In this document: positions 61,001-64,000 of the stretch, piece after piece
Layout of the letters: every line of letters begins with the position of its first letter
Numbering within the stretch: position 1 is the stretch's first letter
From: Nostoc sp. PCC 7524
GTDB lineage: Bacteria; Cyanobacteriota; Cyanobacteriia; Cyanobacteriales; Nostocaceae
Reading direction: 5' to 3'
NCBI RefSeq assembly: GCF_000316645.1
Contig: NC_019684.1
Location: 3,935,501-3,999,500, forward strand
Length of the DNA stretch: 64,000 bases
Made by a program: the position numbers and the translations under genes
Notes under the pieces: generated by a model
Seen by the model: the letters and a program-made list of their open reading frames with translations, nothing else
What the model was told of the DNA's origin: nothing
Database searches by the model: none

Positions 61001-64000
61001 TAGCCTAAACCAGCTAAGGACAAACCCAAGGCAAAATCAGCAGTAGAGGCGTTAGTTGAGGAGCTTTTATTGGTTGTCCGCACCCATGAGTTGAACAATA
61101 AACCCGTCAGTCCCAGTTTGCCATCTAGGAATGAGGCAAACCTACCCACTGGATCTGAGCCAAAGAAATTTTTCGCATCTGTTGCTGCTGTATTAGGATC
61201 GCGGATGGGGAATACCCAAGGATAGCTGATATTAGAAGTAACGCTGAGTGTCTTCTTGGCGTTAATAACTGCACCTGGCCCTGTAGTTTCTTGGCTGGAG
61301 ATGTTATTTTTACCTCGCACTAACGCCTGGGCTTTGTTTTGATAAGCACCAATGACTAAACCAACGCTGATTGATGTGTCTGGGGTGGCATCGTCGGCAC
61401 GGGAGATGGTAGCTTCAACGTTTTGTTGGGTTTTGTGTGTCAGTGTGGCGTTAACAGCAACGTCACCATAGGAGTTAAGGATGGCATTGGGGCCGACTTC
61501 TGCCAGTACCTCGTTAAAGGTGAAGTGAAAGACTGCCGAACCAGCAACTTCAAACTGGGGTGTGGTGGAACCTTGGGGGAGGTTGTTCTTGATGTTGTCG
61601 CTAGCGGGGTTTTTATTGGGATTGGAATTTTTGGTAGTAATATCTTTTCTAAAAAATACAAATGGGTTGAGGTTGGCAAGATTTCTGACAATGCCACCAC
61701 CAGCCCCTAGTAACTCACCTTTAGTGAGGAAGTCTTTGATTTTTGGTTCGCTACCAATACCACTCTTGGTTTTGCCACTGTTCTCAGCATTTAATGTGGC
61801 AGAAATGGTGATGCCTTTAGCACCTGGATCAAAACTATGTGTTGTTCCAATGAGAATTTGATCATTCAAGTCAAAGTCAATCACCAGAGATTGACGTGTG
61901 TCTCTATAGGGACGCTGATCTTCTCGTGGTGTTTCTAACCATAGGGTAGTCTCGTTACTGCCACTGGTAATAGCTATAGCAGGGCCATCCTCGGCTGCGG
62001 CTAACTGAATTTGGTTAGGATCTGTACCTGTGATGACATAGTAGGTTGCGCCAATTGTCAATTCGGGAATAACGGCATCTCCACCTGTACCCCGATAAAT
62101 CACCCGCTCATTCTGGGTGTAAGGCCAGCTGCTAGCTTTGGTGATGGTGTGATTTTGGGAATCGATGGTGACAGCTAGAGGTTCCTTGGTGAAGAAGATG
62201 GCTGTGGGGGTGGTGATACCATCCAAAGCGATCGCCGCACCTGTTTGGGCGTTGGCGTAGCTATTGGCTAGTTGAATCTTAGCGGCGTTTTGGGTATCAG
62301 GAATTACATAGTATACCTGCCCCTCGGTAAGTCCGTTAATTGTACCACCGACTGCACCCCGATAGACGACGCGATCGCCTCTTTGGAAAGTCTGGGGAGT
62401 ATCAAAGACGAGTTTATCGCTGGCATCTTCAAGAGTGACGCTGCCTGTGACAAATGTTGTGCGCGCTAGGAATAAATCTGTGTTGGCAACACCACCAATA
62501 TCAACGGCTCTGCCAAAGATAGCATCTTCTCTGGTGGCGGCTAATTGCAGTCTATTGGCGTTGTTGACATCGGGCAGAATGTAGTAAATTCTCCCAAGCT
62601 GCAAGTTATCGATACTACCGCTACTCACCCCGTTATACACAACAGCATCGCCTAGTACAAATCCGTGGGCGAAGGTGAATGTCAAGGTATCATTGGCAGC
62701 ATCGAGGGTAACGGCTGTACCGCCTGTAGGTGGCTCTACCCCAGAACTAGCAGTACCAGAACCCGCCCAGAACCAATCTGCACCTAAGACGGTGGCAGTA
62801 GCATCAGCGACAGCCGTAGCGGCGGCTAATCTGGCTGCGGCTTCATCTTGTCCATTGTTAATGGCTTGTTCGTAAGCATCATCATAGACAGTTTGATATT
62901 CTGGGGCAATTGTGCCATGTAGGGCTTGCTGTTTAATATTTTCATAGGCATCGTTATATGCTGTCTGTCCGGCTATTTGGGCTGCGTTGGCATCTGCTGA
63001 AGATGGCGTTAAGCGAATGGCTAAATTGTCATAGGGATTCACCAAGGCGTAATAGGTTTGGTTTTCGACTAAGCCGATGAGAGTTAATCCTAATGCCCCT
63101 TGATAGGTTAATGCTTCACCGTTGGTTAATCCATGTGCGCTATCGAAGATGATGTTATTACCCGCCACTTCTACACCACTGGGCGTGATTGATTGGCTAT
63201 TGGCGCGGATAAATTGGAAGTCCAAATTCAAATCTACATCCTGCCCACCTTGAGTTTTCAGATATAGGCGGTTGGGGTTGCTATCATTGACAACTGCTAA
63301 ATAGGTGACTCCATCAACTAAGCCGCCAATACGTTTACCAGGGACAGCAGTAAAGGTAAACTGTTGATTGTTGTAGGCTTTAACATCAAAATCAAATTCA
63401 ATATAGTTCTCAGTTTCGTCAACTTTGGTAATCGGTAAGTTGAGATTAGTATTACTCAGCGTTGGTAAGTCTGTAGTTAAGCTAGTCCAGTCAACCAGGG
63501 GATCAAGTTCTAAATCGATGCCTACGGGTGTGGTGGCGGAGGCATCTTGGAAGTTACGCGCTAACTTAATTTCGGTGTCAGAAACTTTAATGATGTAGTA
63601 AGTTTGAGCGATCGCATTATTTAACCCTAAAATTGGCTTATCGCTGACTGGGTTGAAGCGTACTAACTCCCCATTAGTTAATCCGTGAGCTACACCAAAG
63701 TTAATGCTGTCGTTAGCAGTATCGATATCAGTAATCTGCCGCTTGAGTCTGCCCGTCTCTAGTGTGGGATAGTCACCAAACCGAATGTAGAGATTGTTTT
63801 GCGCGTCTGTCTTGCTACTGGCAATCCGAATTTTATGCTCATCAACCCTAATCACTGAGTAAGAGGTGTTGTCCTCTAGCCCAGGGATGGGAGTACCTAC
63901 ACCACTGGAGTAAACTACTCTATCTCCAGTCTGTAAATTATGTGTAATCGCCTGGCCGTTTGCATCTACAAAAGAAATCGTATCATCGGCAAGGTTCAGG
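43042..64000 (-). CDS. Giant RTX-like beta-repeat surface protein (5' end outside window)
   Basis: The frame is open from the right edge to TAA at 43042, giving 6,985 codons. A GTG at 63855 is not the start, because the frame and the repeat pattern continue to the edge. Order by window residue: seven modules ending in YYVI-type strands (1-690), about 30 beta-strand repeats (about 900-3630), filament-like segments with NGSIGT/NGSIGS motifs (3630-4030), RTX-like DDxIxIG/GGxGTDxL repeats (4090-4570), a jelly-roll-like segment (4670-4840), a Gly-rich region (4950-5306), a beta-propeller (5555-5890), further RTX-like strands (5900-6015), a PKD array (6080-6821) and a type I secretion target region (6822-6958) followed by 27 residues of PKD. 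It is probably secreted by a type I system and acts as an adhesin or matrix protein at the cell surface. The role is inferred from the architecture. Confidence 0.92.
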   Translation of the reverse strand, partial: LNLADDTISFVDANGQAITHNLQTGDRVVYSSGVGTPIPGLEDNTSYSVIRVDEHKIRIASSKTDAQNNLYIRFGDYPTLETGRLKRQITDIDTANDSINFGVAHGLTNGELVRFNPVSDKPILGLNNAIAQTYYIIKVSDTEIKLARNFQDASATTPVGIDLELDPLVDWTSLTTDLPTLSNTNLNLPITKVDETENYIEFDFDVKAYNNQQFTFTAVPGKRIGGLVDGVTYLAVVNDSNPNRLYLKTQGGQDVDLNLDFQFIRANSQSITPSGVEVAGNNIIFDSAHGLTNGEALTYQGALGLTLIGLVENQTYYALVNPYDNLAIRLTPSSADANAAQIAGQTAYNDAYENIKQQALHGTIAPEYQTVYDDAYEQAINNGQDEAAARLAAATAVADATATVLGADWFWAGSGTASSGVEPPTGGTAVTLDAANDTLTFTFAHGFVLGDAVVYNGVSSGSIDNLQLGRIYYILPDVNNANRLQLAATREDAIFGRAVDIGGVANTDLFLARTTFVTGSVTLEDASDKLVFDTPQTFQRGDRVVYRGAVGGTINGLTEGQVYYVIPDTQNAAKIQLANSYANAQTGAAIALDGITTPTAIFFTKEPLAVTIDSQNHTITKASSWPYTQNERVIYRGTGGDAVIPELTIGATYYVITGTDPNQIQLAAAEDGPAIAITSGSNETTLWLETPREDQRPYRDTRQSLVIDFDLNDQILIGTTHSFDPGAKGITISATLNAENSGKTKSGIGSEPKIKDFLTKGELLGAGGGIVRNLANLNPFVFFRKDITTKNSNPNKNPASDNIKNNLPQGSTTPQFEVAGSAVFHFTFNEVLAEVGPNAILNSYGDVAVNATLTHKTQQNVEATISRADDATPDTSISVGLVIGAYQNKAQALVRGKNNISSQETTGPGAVINAKKTLSVTSNISYPWVFPIRDPNTAATDAKNFFGSDPVGRFASFLDGKLGLTGLLFNSWVRTTNKSSSTNASTADFALGLSLAGLGYTNITEAIIESGAKINQDTAFRGSDQAVAVTADTKYELVHHTGNFDIDLSPEGILKSRRKSSLSYLYNASGTQSGGTGIGGAVHVLVVDNTTKAKIENDTQIYFTKAYDPTAKTGGLQVTANTAILNIALGQSGSAAKTFGFAGMVNVDTIFSETVAQIEGGSLITSAAVAGTDIYVDATDTTVMVNLAGSTMKGERKGMGFTGTVNVLNRETYAVIGALPGETQRISTIDIGGELQVKAFNTGALISASFAAAIVAPGAASPPGTSSSNSKANSAVQQANQAAPSGDAANQGTYGIGVSADAALNEVVKDFAYAVINEEAQTNGGKNIRAKKITVTADNDTGLGAFAGAVAAAKSPAGNDIAIAGSFTQNTLIGETKAYINDAVIETENLTVEATRTGVIASLTAGASVAPGVQANSVAGSVSVNVITNTTTAYLGGLTAMLMGDAKINARDETLIVSVAGAVGFGGKNGVGAAIAVNVIDNTTKAYVEDSTITQQGGKFEVTSSIDNPGPGNAKIVAITGSVGVSSQGSGLAGMIGVNVIADEAEAYIKNTTFTNPTGTSLSVTAEDNSWIFGIGGAVGAAGQGVGLGAAVGYNGIHSTVRAYLDNADIGTATQAYDGSVLVKADNRAVIGSGTVGAAGSKDTTIAGNVSVNVITNTTEAYIKGGSNVYAKGAIAVKAQDDSTVGSVSGSLAIGGQGVAIGAALSSQVITNTVKANIDSSTVHSTTSTLEVTADSSSLLIAVALAGSGGQGFAGAGSVTINLIQNTIEASITGDTDLNSDGTKDKSHVQAQESIRVAAADSSTMIVISGAVGVSTNSSAIGGSVSTNNLLNTTTAKIDNSIVTSVLGQIEVKSGFEIPTDAPPTSINLGTTTVAVPEIPSEVTSQVVSVSIGVGVANWTAIAGSVPINIIKNTFEAKIKDSQVTAAGDIIVHAVDNATVGSGAGGLSLGQDAAGAALGSSDIINEITAAIENSTVTTTGGNVDVLALSKADITTVSLGGAAAGGFSLGGSVSVNVVKNTIDAHISGSTVEASKTVSVVAKDETQINSGAGGIAFSAGTTVGAAIANNDIINTTKAYIDNSSVTSSTGDVRVQALSTSDIYAAALGGSPALGTAISGSIVVEVIKNTTEAYITGDAGDRIVADGNVIVEAYDDVKIGTGTGAFGGGGTSSFGVSNSTIVTDNQTTAKIGDNITVIGRGNRATFEIFTGKKDSNLALAGQAQKEAVRGVSVTATSAEDILSLAVAGQGSKGAGVAGSAPVTVLKEVTTASIGHGAKINIETGVTANPGQSVNVKAVDYTRLIDTAGGVGGGGTTGIGAGIGVGNITKDTQAYIGNAEVQAAGDVKVQALSEETIISVSIAGGGGATAGIAGAAGIHVINNTTRAFIGDDPKDEVTPSGKATINADGSVLVAAEDHTDITTIAGSITGGGTAAIGAAVSVPVITKTTESFIGSQAEVTAKGFGSGITVNTGNFDTNSNLGILNADDPSLPAIASVTFNPATAVNNSNNTIALNTDLQTGQAVIYDNGGGDSIGSLVKGGTYYVIKDATNRIKLASSQANAAAGIALDIDPTTATGTAHTLTAIPSRTATAQKQEGYRGVAVTAINSDKLLGVTVSGGGAGSVAVNIGGSVNVLTNHTSAYIGDGAKVTASNVFNVPNQEPSILVAAGNDFHHLGIVVAVGGAGAVAVVPGADVLVVNNNTLAYVGDNAELTADRDIYVKAIASEDILNVVAGAAGAGKVAVGGAVSVISLNNTTYAYIGDNNAQDQQGAKATAGGNILVAADDTTTMTTGTGGLGVGIGAAGIGGSVGVSVIKKDTQAFVGHFSEINAQGNNAALSNGVYDGDISNGGFTTQTGFKGLDVQASSQEKIVSIIVAAGAGKFLGLAGAVTVEDIASNTVAYIGASATVNTAQSVNVSAVNKATFEAKALGFAGGAGGISGSVDVGNVNNNTNAFIGTGAVVTAAQSVDVNALSYKNINSLTISGAVGLGALTGAISVWSFGTALDSQGGLSSDALQKLTETLTEAANVSSAFGSTIQRNFDVSQAVDYTTDTITFQSAPGFATGDAVVYRKDANSAGSIGNLVDGGVYYVILKENNQIQLAATEADAQQGIAINLTSAANVTGTHQLTLNLKATSVALSGSGSPTGIRLGTVAWIDGVVTAGDDVNVRAHEELHLNNTAGSGAAGLVGLGGSVVVANIKSVTDAALGGNARVTAGTQTGDNVLVSAKFTESLKGFAVGGRIGAVSLGAQVVILTDNSEQKAYVDAGAEILQADEVKITATSDRKVSAENFGLDIGGLAAGAAIARVNIGGETSAYIGDGTSGFNVQMGQADGPKIGSLIVTADSKIRPLDNQWMAKTKAVAAGIGSGTGNDAKATLNVKVNALIGNAAGIYATGDVKVNAISTTKATVNTDGFTVAGIAVGFSLSEVSITPVITASVGEDVVIIAGGNFQLIADSTNEADADSKNTGGGGVPIYRSNSTISINDQTTASVDDRSAIAAGDNLEVTAKMSTTANSPEAKAEAGGLGADTRTEITTTLIDETKTNIGNAVELTANVVTLQAVVTKIDLTPTATAISYVIGATSNATATLTTTSTAQVDIAAQAKIKGTNQVKISARHDELKTNSKTSATTEGLGADTNSTATTTQTTTTNVNTGTGSEIATRSLLVEANTPLTISFAATPEQNGAVIETGEATGNRTLSLNRTIDFNSKIVMLGAPSPTLEIDANGNVVRQVNVNVQQTPTEIIVDDITNTNTLAGTIIFSMQESVYDTTTTPVTIADEAVIRGNATVEFITGFERVDIINRSTKHLKINDIDVLNTSGQLNSNITVNVRNQAGFNYTTTTNPGNTAISITNTSNADIRLNGFIDNPFGSTQILNNGGNIITSDPTAKIETTALTLQTDNGSIGTASNRIQTQSSALSAIARNNIFINEFADDLTINQVTSSNGNVDLQAQGSILDGNDTATADITAQQIKLNALNGSIGSNANPLEVNATATTAGLTALAQQNIVISDIEGGLSINDVTSIAGNVQLTLPDLASQGQDLVLGNGSKILANQGTVNLLVGDNVVLAAGSTVTAGSTVTITGDWTNADLEGTVIELAGAIAASSVLITGEVDGDVITLRNVNPGVTTTIETGGGDDIIYIGSQATPQANTDGILDNIRGQVIIRGGTGTDRIELDDSADSKINTGTITNNRVTGFGMNLGIQYADIEAMQISLGKNANTVNIHSTQDNTATLVNIGAGTNTINVGNTNNQVNEIDGLLEIRGGTGTDTLNINDTGDTTTNAGILDSKRITGLGMGATDQTASNLERGIVYSGLERIQINLGNGNDQFTVNGIDTETTINTGAGDDSITVGNELPRIAARLLVQGGLGVDTLLVNSNIASDLTLNRGVITGSDVPGRIEFEQITALTITQSDSNDQFTLLDTTTPLTLNTGGGSDQVTVVNTTAAVNLNLGDGDDQVTVLNANAALAINGEGSDVDRLIIDRSSQTAATIGGLLRDDTQADTGVIENLTPGDISFRAIEQVEMKLGTGNDDLTIDTTLANTVVTVKGGDGDDAITVRSIGSPETNISGELGVDTVTVIIDGVPTDNQFTNLKLDVETLVVDNSGNSSQPLDWTLKNGEILEAQLAPGTLPISVINTEGAELTRIIGGTQADTLNVVSETTNNIEGLIDGDRVELRSGLTVLEPVDFDSFRNYDTVIDFDKLQGNASSYTEDGFQIASTRTFSFPLPLGPITVPLPILRDDTISPAAKVQSINDQVIEDRFTFTSATGGSFALYSLSLAAPTTQSVTFTGTTMNGATVTHVVSVAGNTGFQTFNLPTSFGALRSVSWQPGTTLVDNIVAREQFANIAPTTITTSTPTLNLTGDILFDTDNLAIYIDSDENGNYEQVIRNNDSINGAKLLTSVVNGNIAQFRFGGNINFADNTSVPGNSIVSGFGSRGLSLLAGNDVNVGAGVTFNFSANGTTPGIGGGAGGGAGGGGNGSNGGGGGAGGAGGAGGAGGTGRDFSVFESSTLENGKNGISGDSGVLGSGSITADRGQDGGDGISGINSPNSGGDGGTGGNGGTGVSGRFGGFGGTRGTGGSLGDFASGGRGNDGSGGGSDGENGVNLDGFNGNPGQPGGSGSLGQNSGSGLTISGGGGGGAGAGGGGGSGGSGGAGGGGGGGGGGGGSGSFAVPFAVVVLQGGNGGNGGRGGDGGQGGKGANGTPGGNGGAGGGAFEIIAQGRVNTPSSTFSAQGGNGQNPGAADTSSRAPGTKNANRNNGRTNGGNGEDGGLIDGGNGGNGGNGGNGGDGGTGGLGGAGGTGAGGAGGTVKLYGTTVNAGSATVNTSGGSGFQTGGNGRLIIGSNTHTGSIPGTRTGANTSFFNGQRADNPYLNSFTSTQRSTPFIAGVAGGANTYGILSGLDGRSLDYDLSTSSIIDKPPADALIAVYRLDLGPTGFNQDYGTYGVNGTKTADFDMLLFINLTDTVLTNPTLGILPTNLTSTISQNLLTAGINTNPIFGGTGGAQTLTALNPGAVWATLIPNDAVKVNATITGPITSINNTTLIDGQVAYIRAARPDLSVTPNITGLQSIALSPDSKQIYGVNPTQNALVVVNANDLSQRQLFKDGLEGVDGLAGATDVVMSSDGNYAYVTSPGDRRIAIFQRNAADGNLTFVNTVGVFTFPFGSGQGVFETIALSPDGNSLYTSGTNGIVRYSRNSATGGLSQSTLVTNPDGIGNFSNLKVSGDGSLIYAVSRSSDSLVVLNASNLSLIQRISGTANGLDGAKGLATSPDDRFVYVTGQDGNTLSVFQRDTTTQTLTRVQTLQNGVNGIRGLLGASDVTVTPDGRYVMVSGTDSNAIAVFEHDTSNGKLQFVQLLRNNVGGAVGLRTPTAIATNATGNKTFISSLGTTGINGGLAVFNTNTLLPEPVTLLTTFDNIEALAVSTASGEDIITLRQAPSPEVVTTTINTGDGDDIVTLQALSSATVVNLGAGNDTAQLRANTPRTNLIVRGETGDDIINIERVGEFSRTEVFGGDNRDTVRVSGANLPTSATTIAHGDNPNGVPQNQGDILIFDPQNPNPNTPNYTPAPPTPGAGNINVTNRGVLQYDTFEGNVIVIAAPIINFLNQPYQIAEGQSVTLRVNVTPLGLGNSLSEPVAWDINGDGSFGEADGATLILSWAQLVDLGLADNGTYQIGVRATNSDGFSSNALTNLTIINTPPTIQVSGANEVAVGTPYTINFSATDPGNDRVFEWRIDWGDGTPIEIFGSNTTSATHIYTNPGKAQILVGAVDEDSAPNATFAAPKTVSVIVSANQVNAGGPYTIAEGEALTLNAIAVGTPTAYSWDINGDGIFGDATDENPTLSWTQLQQLAANPIQNNGTYNVRVRVNYGTDQQATSNAVNLRVMNTAPTANLVNSGAVNEGSTTTVSFIDQFDPSLSDTTVGFLYSYDFNNDGQFEIINSSSSSVVVPAQFLSDSGIKTIRGVIQDQDGGATELFTEVTLLEVSPTLIISGADSAVEGAPYILNLSATDPGNDTVSQWIVDWNDGTVETFAGATQSLTHRFTDNGTRVIVVTAIDEDGTYTATKTVTVSNTAPQLQNLSATTALEGGTSRLTGRIVDPGIQDSFVLVVDWGDGSSETFNLAAGTSDFDLSHQYGDNQDYVITATVTDKDNASNTATTIARINNAAPSIAALVLANTTVTENGLVVVTGRITDAGIGDTHTVVIDWGDGFTSAATVDASTRTFTASRRYADDNPTGTAIDNYTITATVTDDDGDSGTASTIVTVTNVAPVITAFQRTETKLNRSNLVSITGEFNDVGLLDTHTVTIDWGNGTTSNAVVDATTGAFTATYEYTVISGDGSRSALNGTSGNDRIFGGVGAKTLTGGAGNDEFIYTDIRESSHRITDFEVGKDKINLSQLLDSLVIGGYQGTNAIADGYVRLVQGPTANSTTIQIDRDGSQGTAIFRSFLIIDNVALEAMNNPNNFIYNDVDNYIVTVTVTDDDGGEDTTSTTVSKRI
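43126..43536 (-). other. RTX/type I secretion target region nested inside a PKD domain
   Basis: Window residues about 6822-6958. It contains GTSGNDRIFGGVGAKTLTGG, AGNDEFIYTDIRESSHRITD and FEVGKDKINLSQLL, hallmarks of the VCA0849-type T1SS C-terminal target. It is preceded by the PKD strand TATYEYT and followed by DNYIVTVTVTDDDGGEDTTS, the matching end of that PKD domain. Confidence 0.8.
43540..45760 (-). other. PKD-domain array in right giant
   Basis: Window residues about 6080-6821. Repeated motifs are VDWGDGSSETFNL, VIDWGDGFTSAA and TVTDDDGDSGTAS, with related 'SWDINGDGIFGDA' modules at the start. They match PKD/Ig-like folds of surface proteins. Confidence 0.85.
46330..47335 (-). other. 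Lactonase-like beta-propeller in right giant
   Basis: Window residues about 5556-5890. Blade motifs are IALSPDSKQIYGVN, VVMSSDGNYAYVTSPGDRRI, IALSPDGNSLYTSG and VTVTPDGRYVMVSG. This matches the YVTN/6-phosphogluconolactonase-like propeller family; enzyme activity is not implied. Confidence 0.85.
48085..49140 (-). other. Gly-rich (PGRS-like) segment in right giant
   Basis: Window residues about 4954-5306. About 350 residues are dominated by Gly, Asn, Ala and Asp, in runs such as GGAGGAGGAGGTG, GGDGGTGGNGGTG and GGNGGNGGRGGDGGQGGK. Composition resembles mycobacterial PGRS regions and the Gly-rich block of the neighbouring collagen-like protein. It probably forms a polyglycine-type or RTX-like stack. 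Confidence 0.85.
50280..51720 (-). other. RTX-like repeat stretch in right giant
   Basis: Window residues about 4094-4574. Motifs are ETGGGDDIIYIGSQ, GGTGTDRIELDDSAD, INTGAGDDSITVGNE and LNTGGGSDQVTVVN. These are close to hemolysin-type nonapeptide repeats (GGxGxD), which usually bind calcium after secretion. Confidence 0.8.
53100..61300 (-). other. Array of about 30 beta-strand repeats in right giant
   Basis: Window residues about 900-3634. Units of roughly 65-80 residues share the strand pattern VNVIxNTTxAYIG, for example VNVITNTTEAYIKG, INIIKNTFEAKIKD and IHVINNTTRAFIGD. Each is followed by a short VxVxA strand and a Gly/Ala-rich stretch such as GGGAGSVAVNIGG. The pattern fits a long beta-helix or beta-roll. 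I do not recognise a named family with certainty. Confidence 0.8.
61925..64000 (-). other. Seven 'AHGL...GLxxGxxYYVI' modules in right giant
   Basis: Window residues 1-692. Each unit of about 85 residues has an (I/L)xF..AHGLxxG strand, a VVYxG strand, an IxGLxxGxxYYVI strand and a (I/L)QLAxTxxDA end. Two more copies lie at about 56260-56540 and 54620-54900, inside the beta-repeat array. The pattern continues to the right edge, so more units are likely upstream. Confidence 0.85.

Noticed and set aside
63853..63855. GTG as the start codon of the right giant
   Set aside because: The frame stays open to the right edge, and the YYVI module continues across the GTG. The true start is outside the window.

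Overview
The window looks like chromosomal DNA of a filamentous, probably heterocyst-forming cyanobacterium of the Nostoc/Anabaena type. This is an inference. It rests on the very frequent GCGATCGC (HIP1-like) octamers, AATAGGC heptanucleotide arrays and other short repeats between genes, two proteins with PEP-CTERM tails, an LL-diaminopimelate aminotransferase gene, and an ISAs1-family transposase.

Most of the DNA is two giant minus-strand genes, and neither is complete. The left one starts at 25751 and runs off the left edge, giving at least 8,583 codons. It is a mosaic of beta-helix-like repeats, about 14 CARDB-like Ig modules, a LamG-type lectin fold, cadherin-like and putative-Ig modules, two beta-propellers, a dockerin-like calcium module, and RHS/YD-repeat material in two separate blocks. 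The right one enters from the right edge and stops at 43042, giving 6,985 codons. It carries nine copies of a short module ending in YYVI-type strands, about 30 'NVIxNTTxAYI' beta repeats, RTX-like stretches, a Gly-rich segment, a beta-propeller and PKD domains. A type I secretion target region appears to be inserted inside the last PKD domain.

Between them, at 25.8-43.0 kb, lie ten ordinary-sized genes. In order these are: an unknown protein, a cohesin-like PEP-CTERM protein, a PIN-like protein, a small XRE regulator, a polysaccharide deacetylase next to a GT4 glycosyltransferase (minus strand), an ISAs1 transposase, a 1,309-aa polytopic membrane protein, dapL, a secreted collagen-like/Gly-rich protein, and a second PEP-CTERM protein. 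Non-coding gaps here are long and rich in repeats. They hold three copies of a palindromic GTGCGTCAGT element, a MITE-like element with TA ends, a 29-bp tandem array, and AATAGGC arrays in opposite orientations between two convergent genes.

Taken together the region reads as a cell-surface and exopolysaccharide locus: two giant secreted adhesin-like proteins, smaller exported surface proteins, and glycan-building and glycan-modifying enzymes. A possible link between the cohesin-like exported protein and the dockerin-like module of the left giant is the most testable functional idea. The 3' end of the left giant, where an RHS toxin or other tip domain would sit, and the 5' end of the right giant are both outside the window. 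No tRNA, rRNA or CRISPR array was found.
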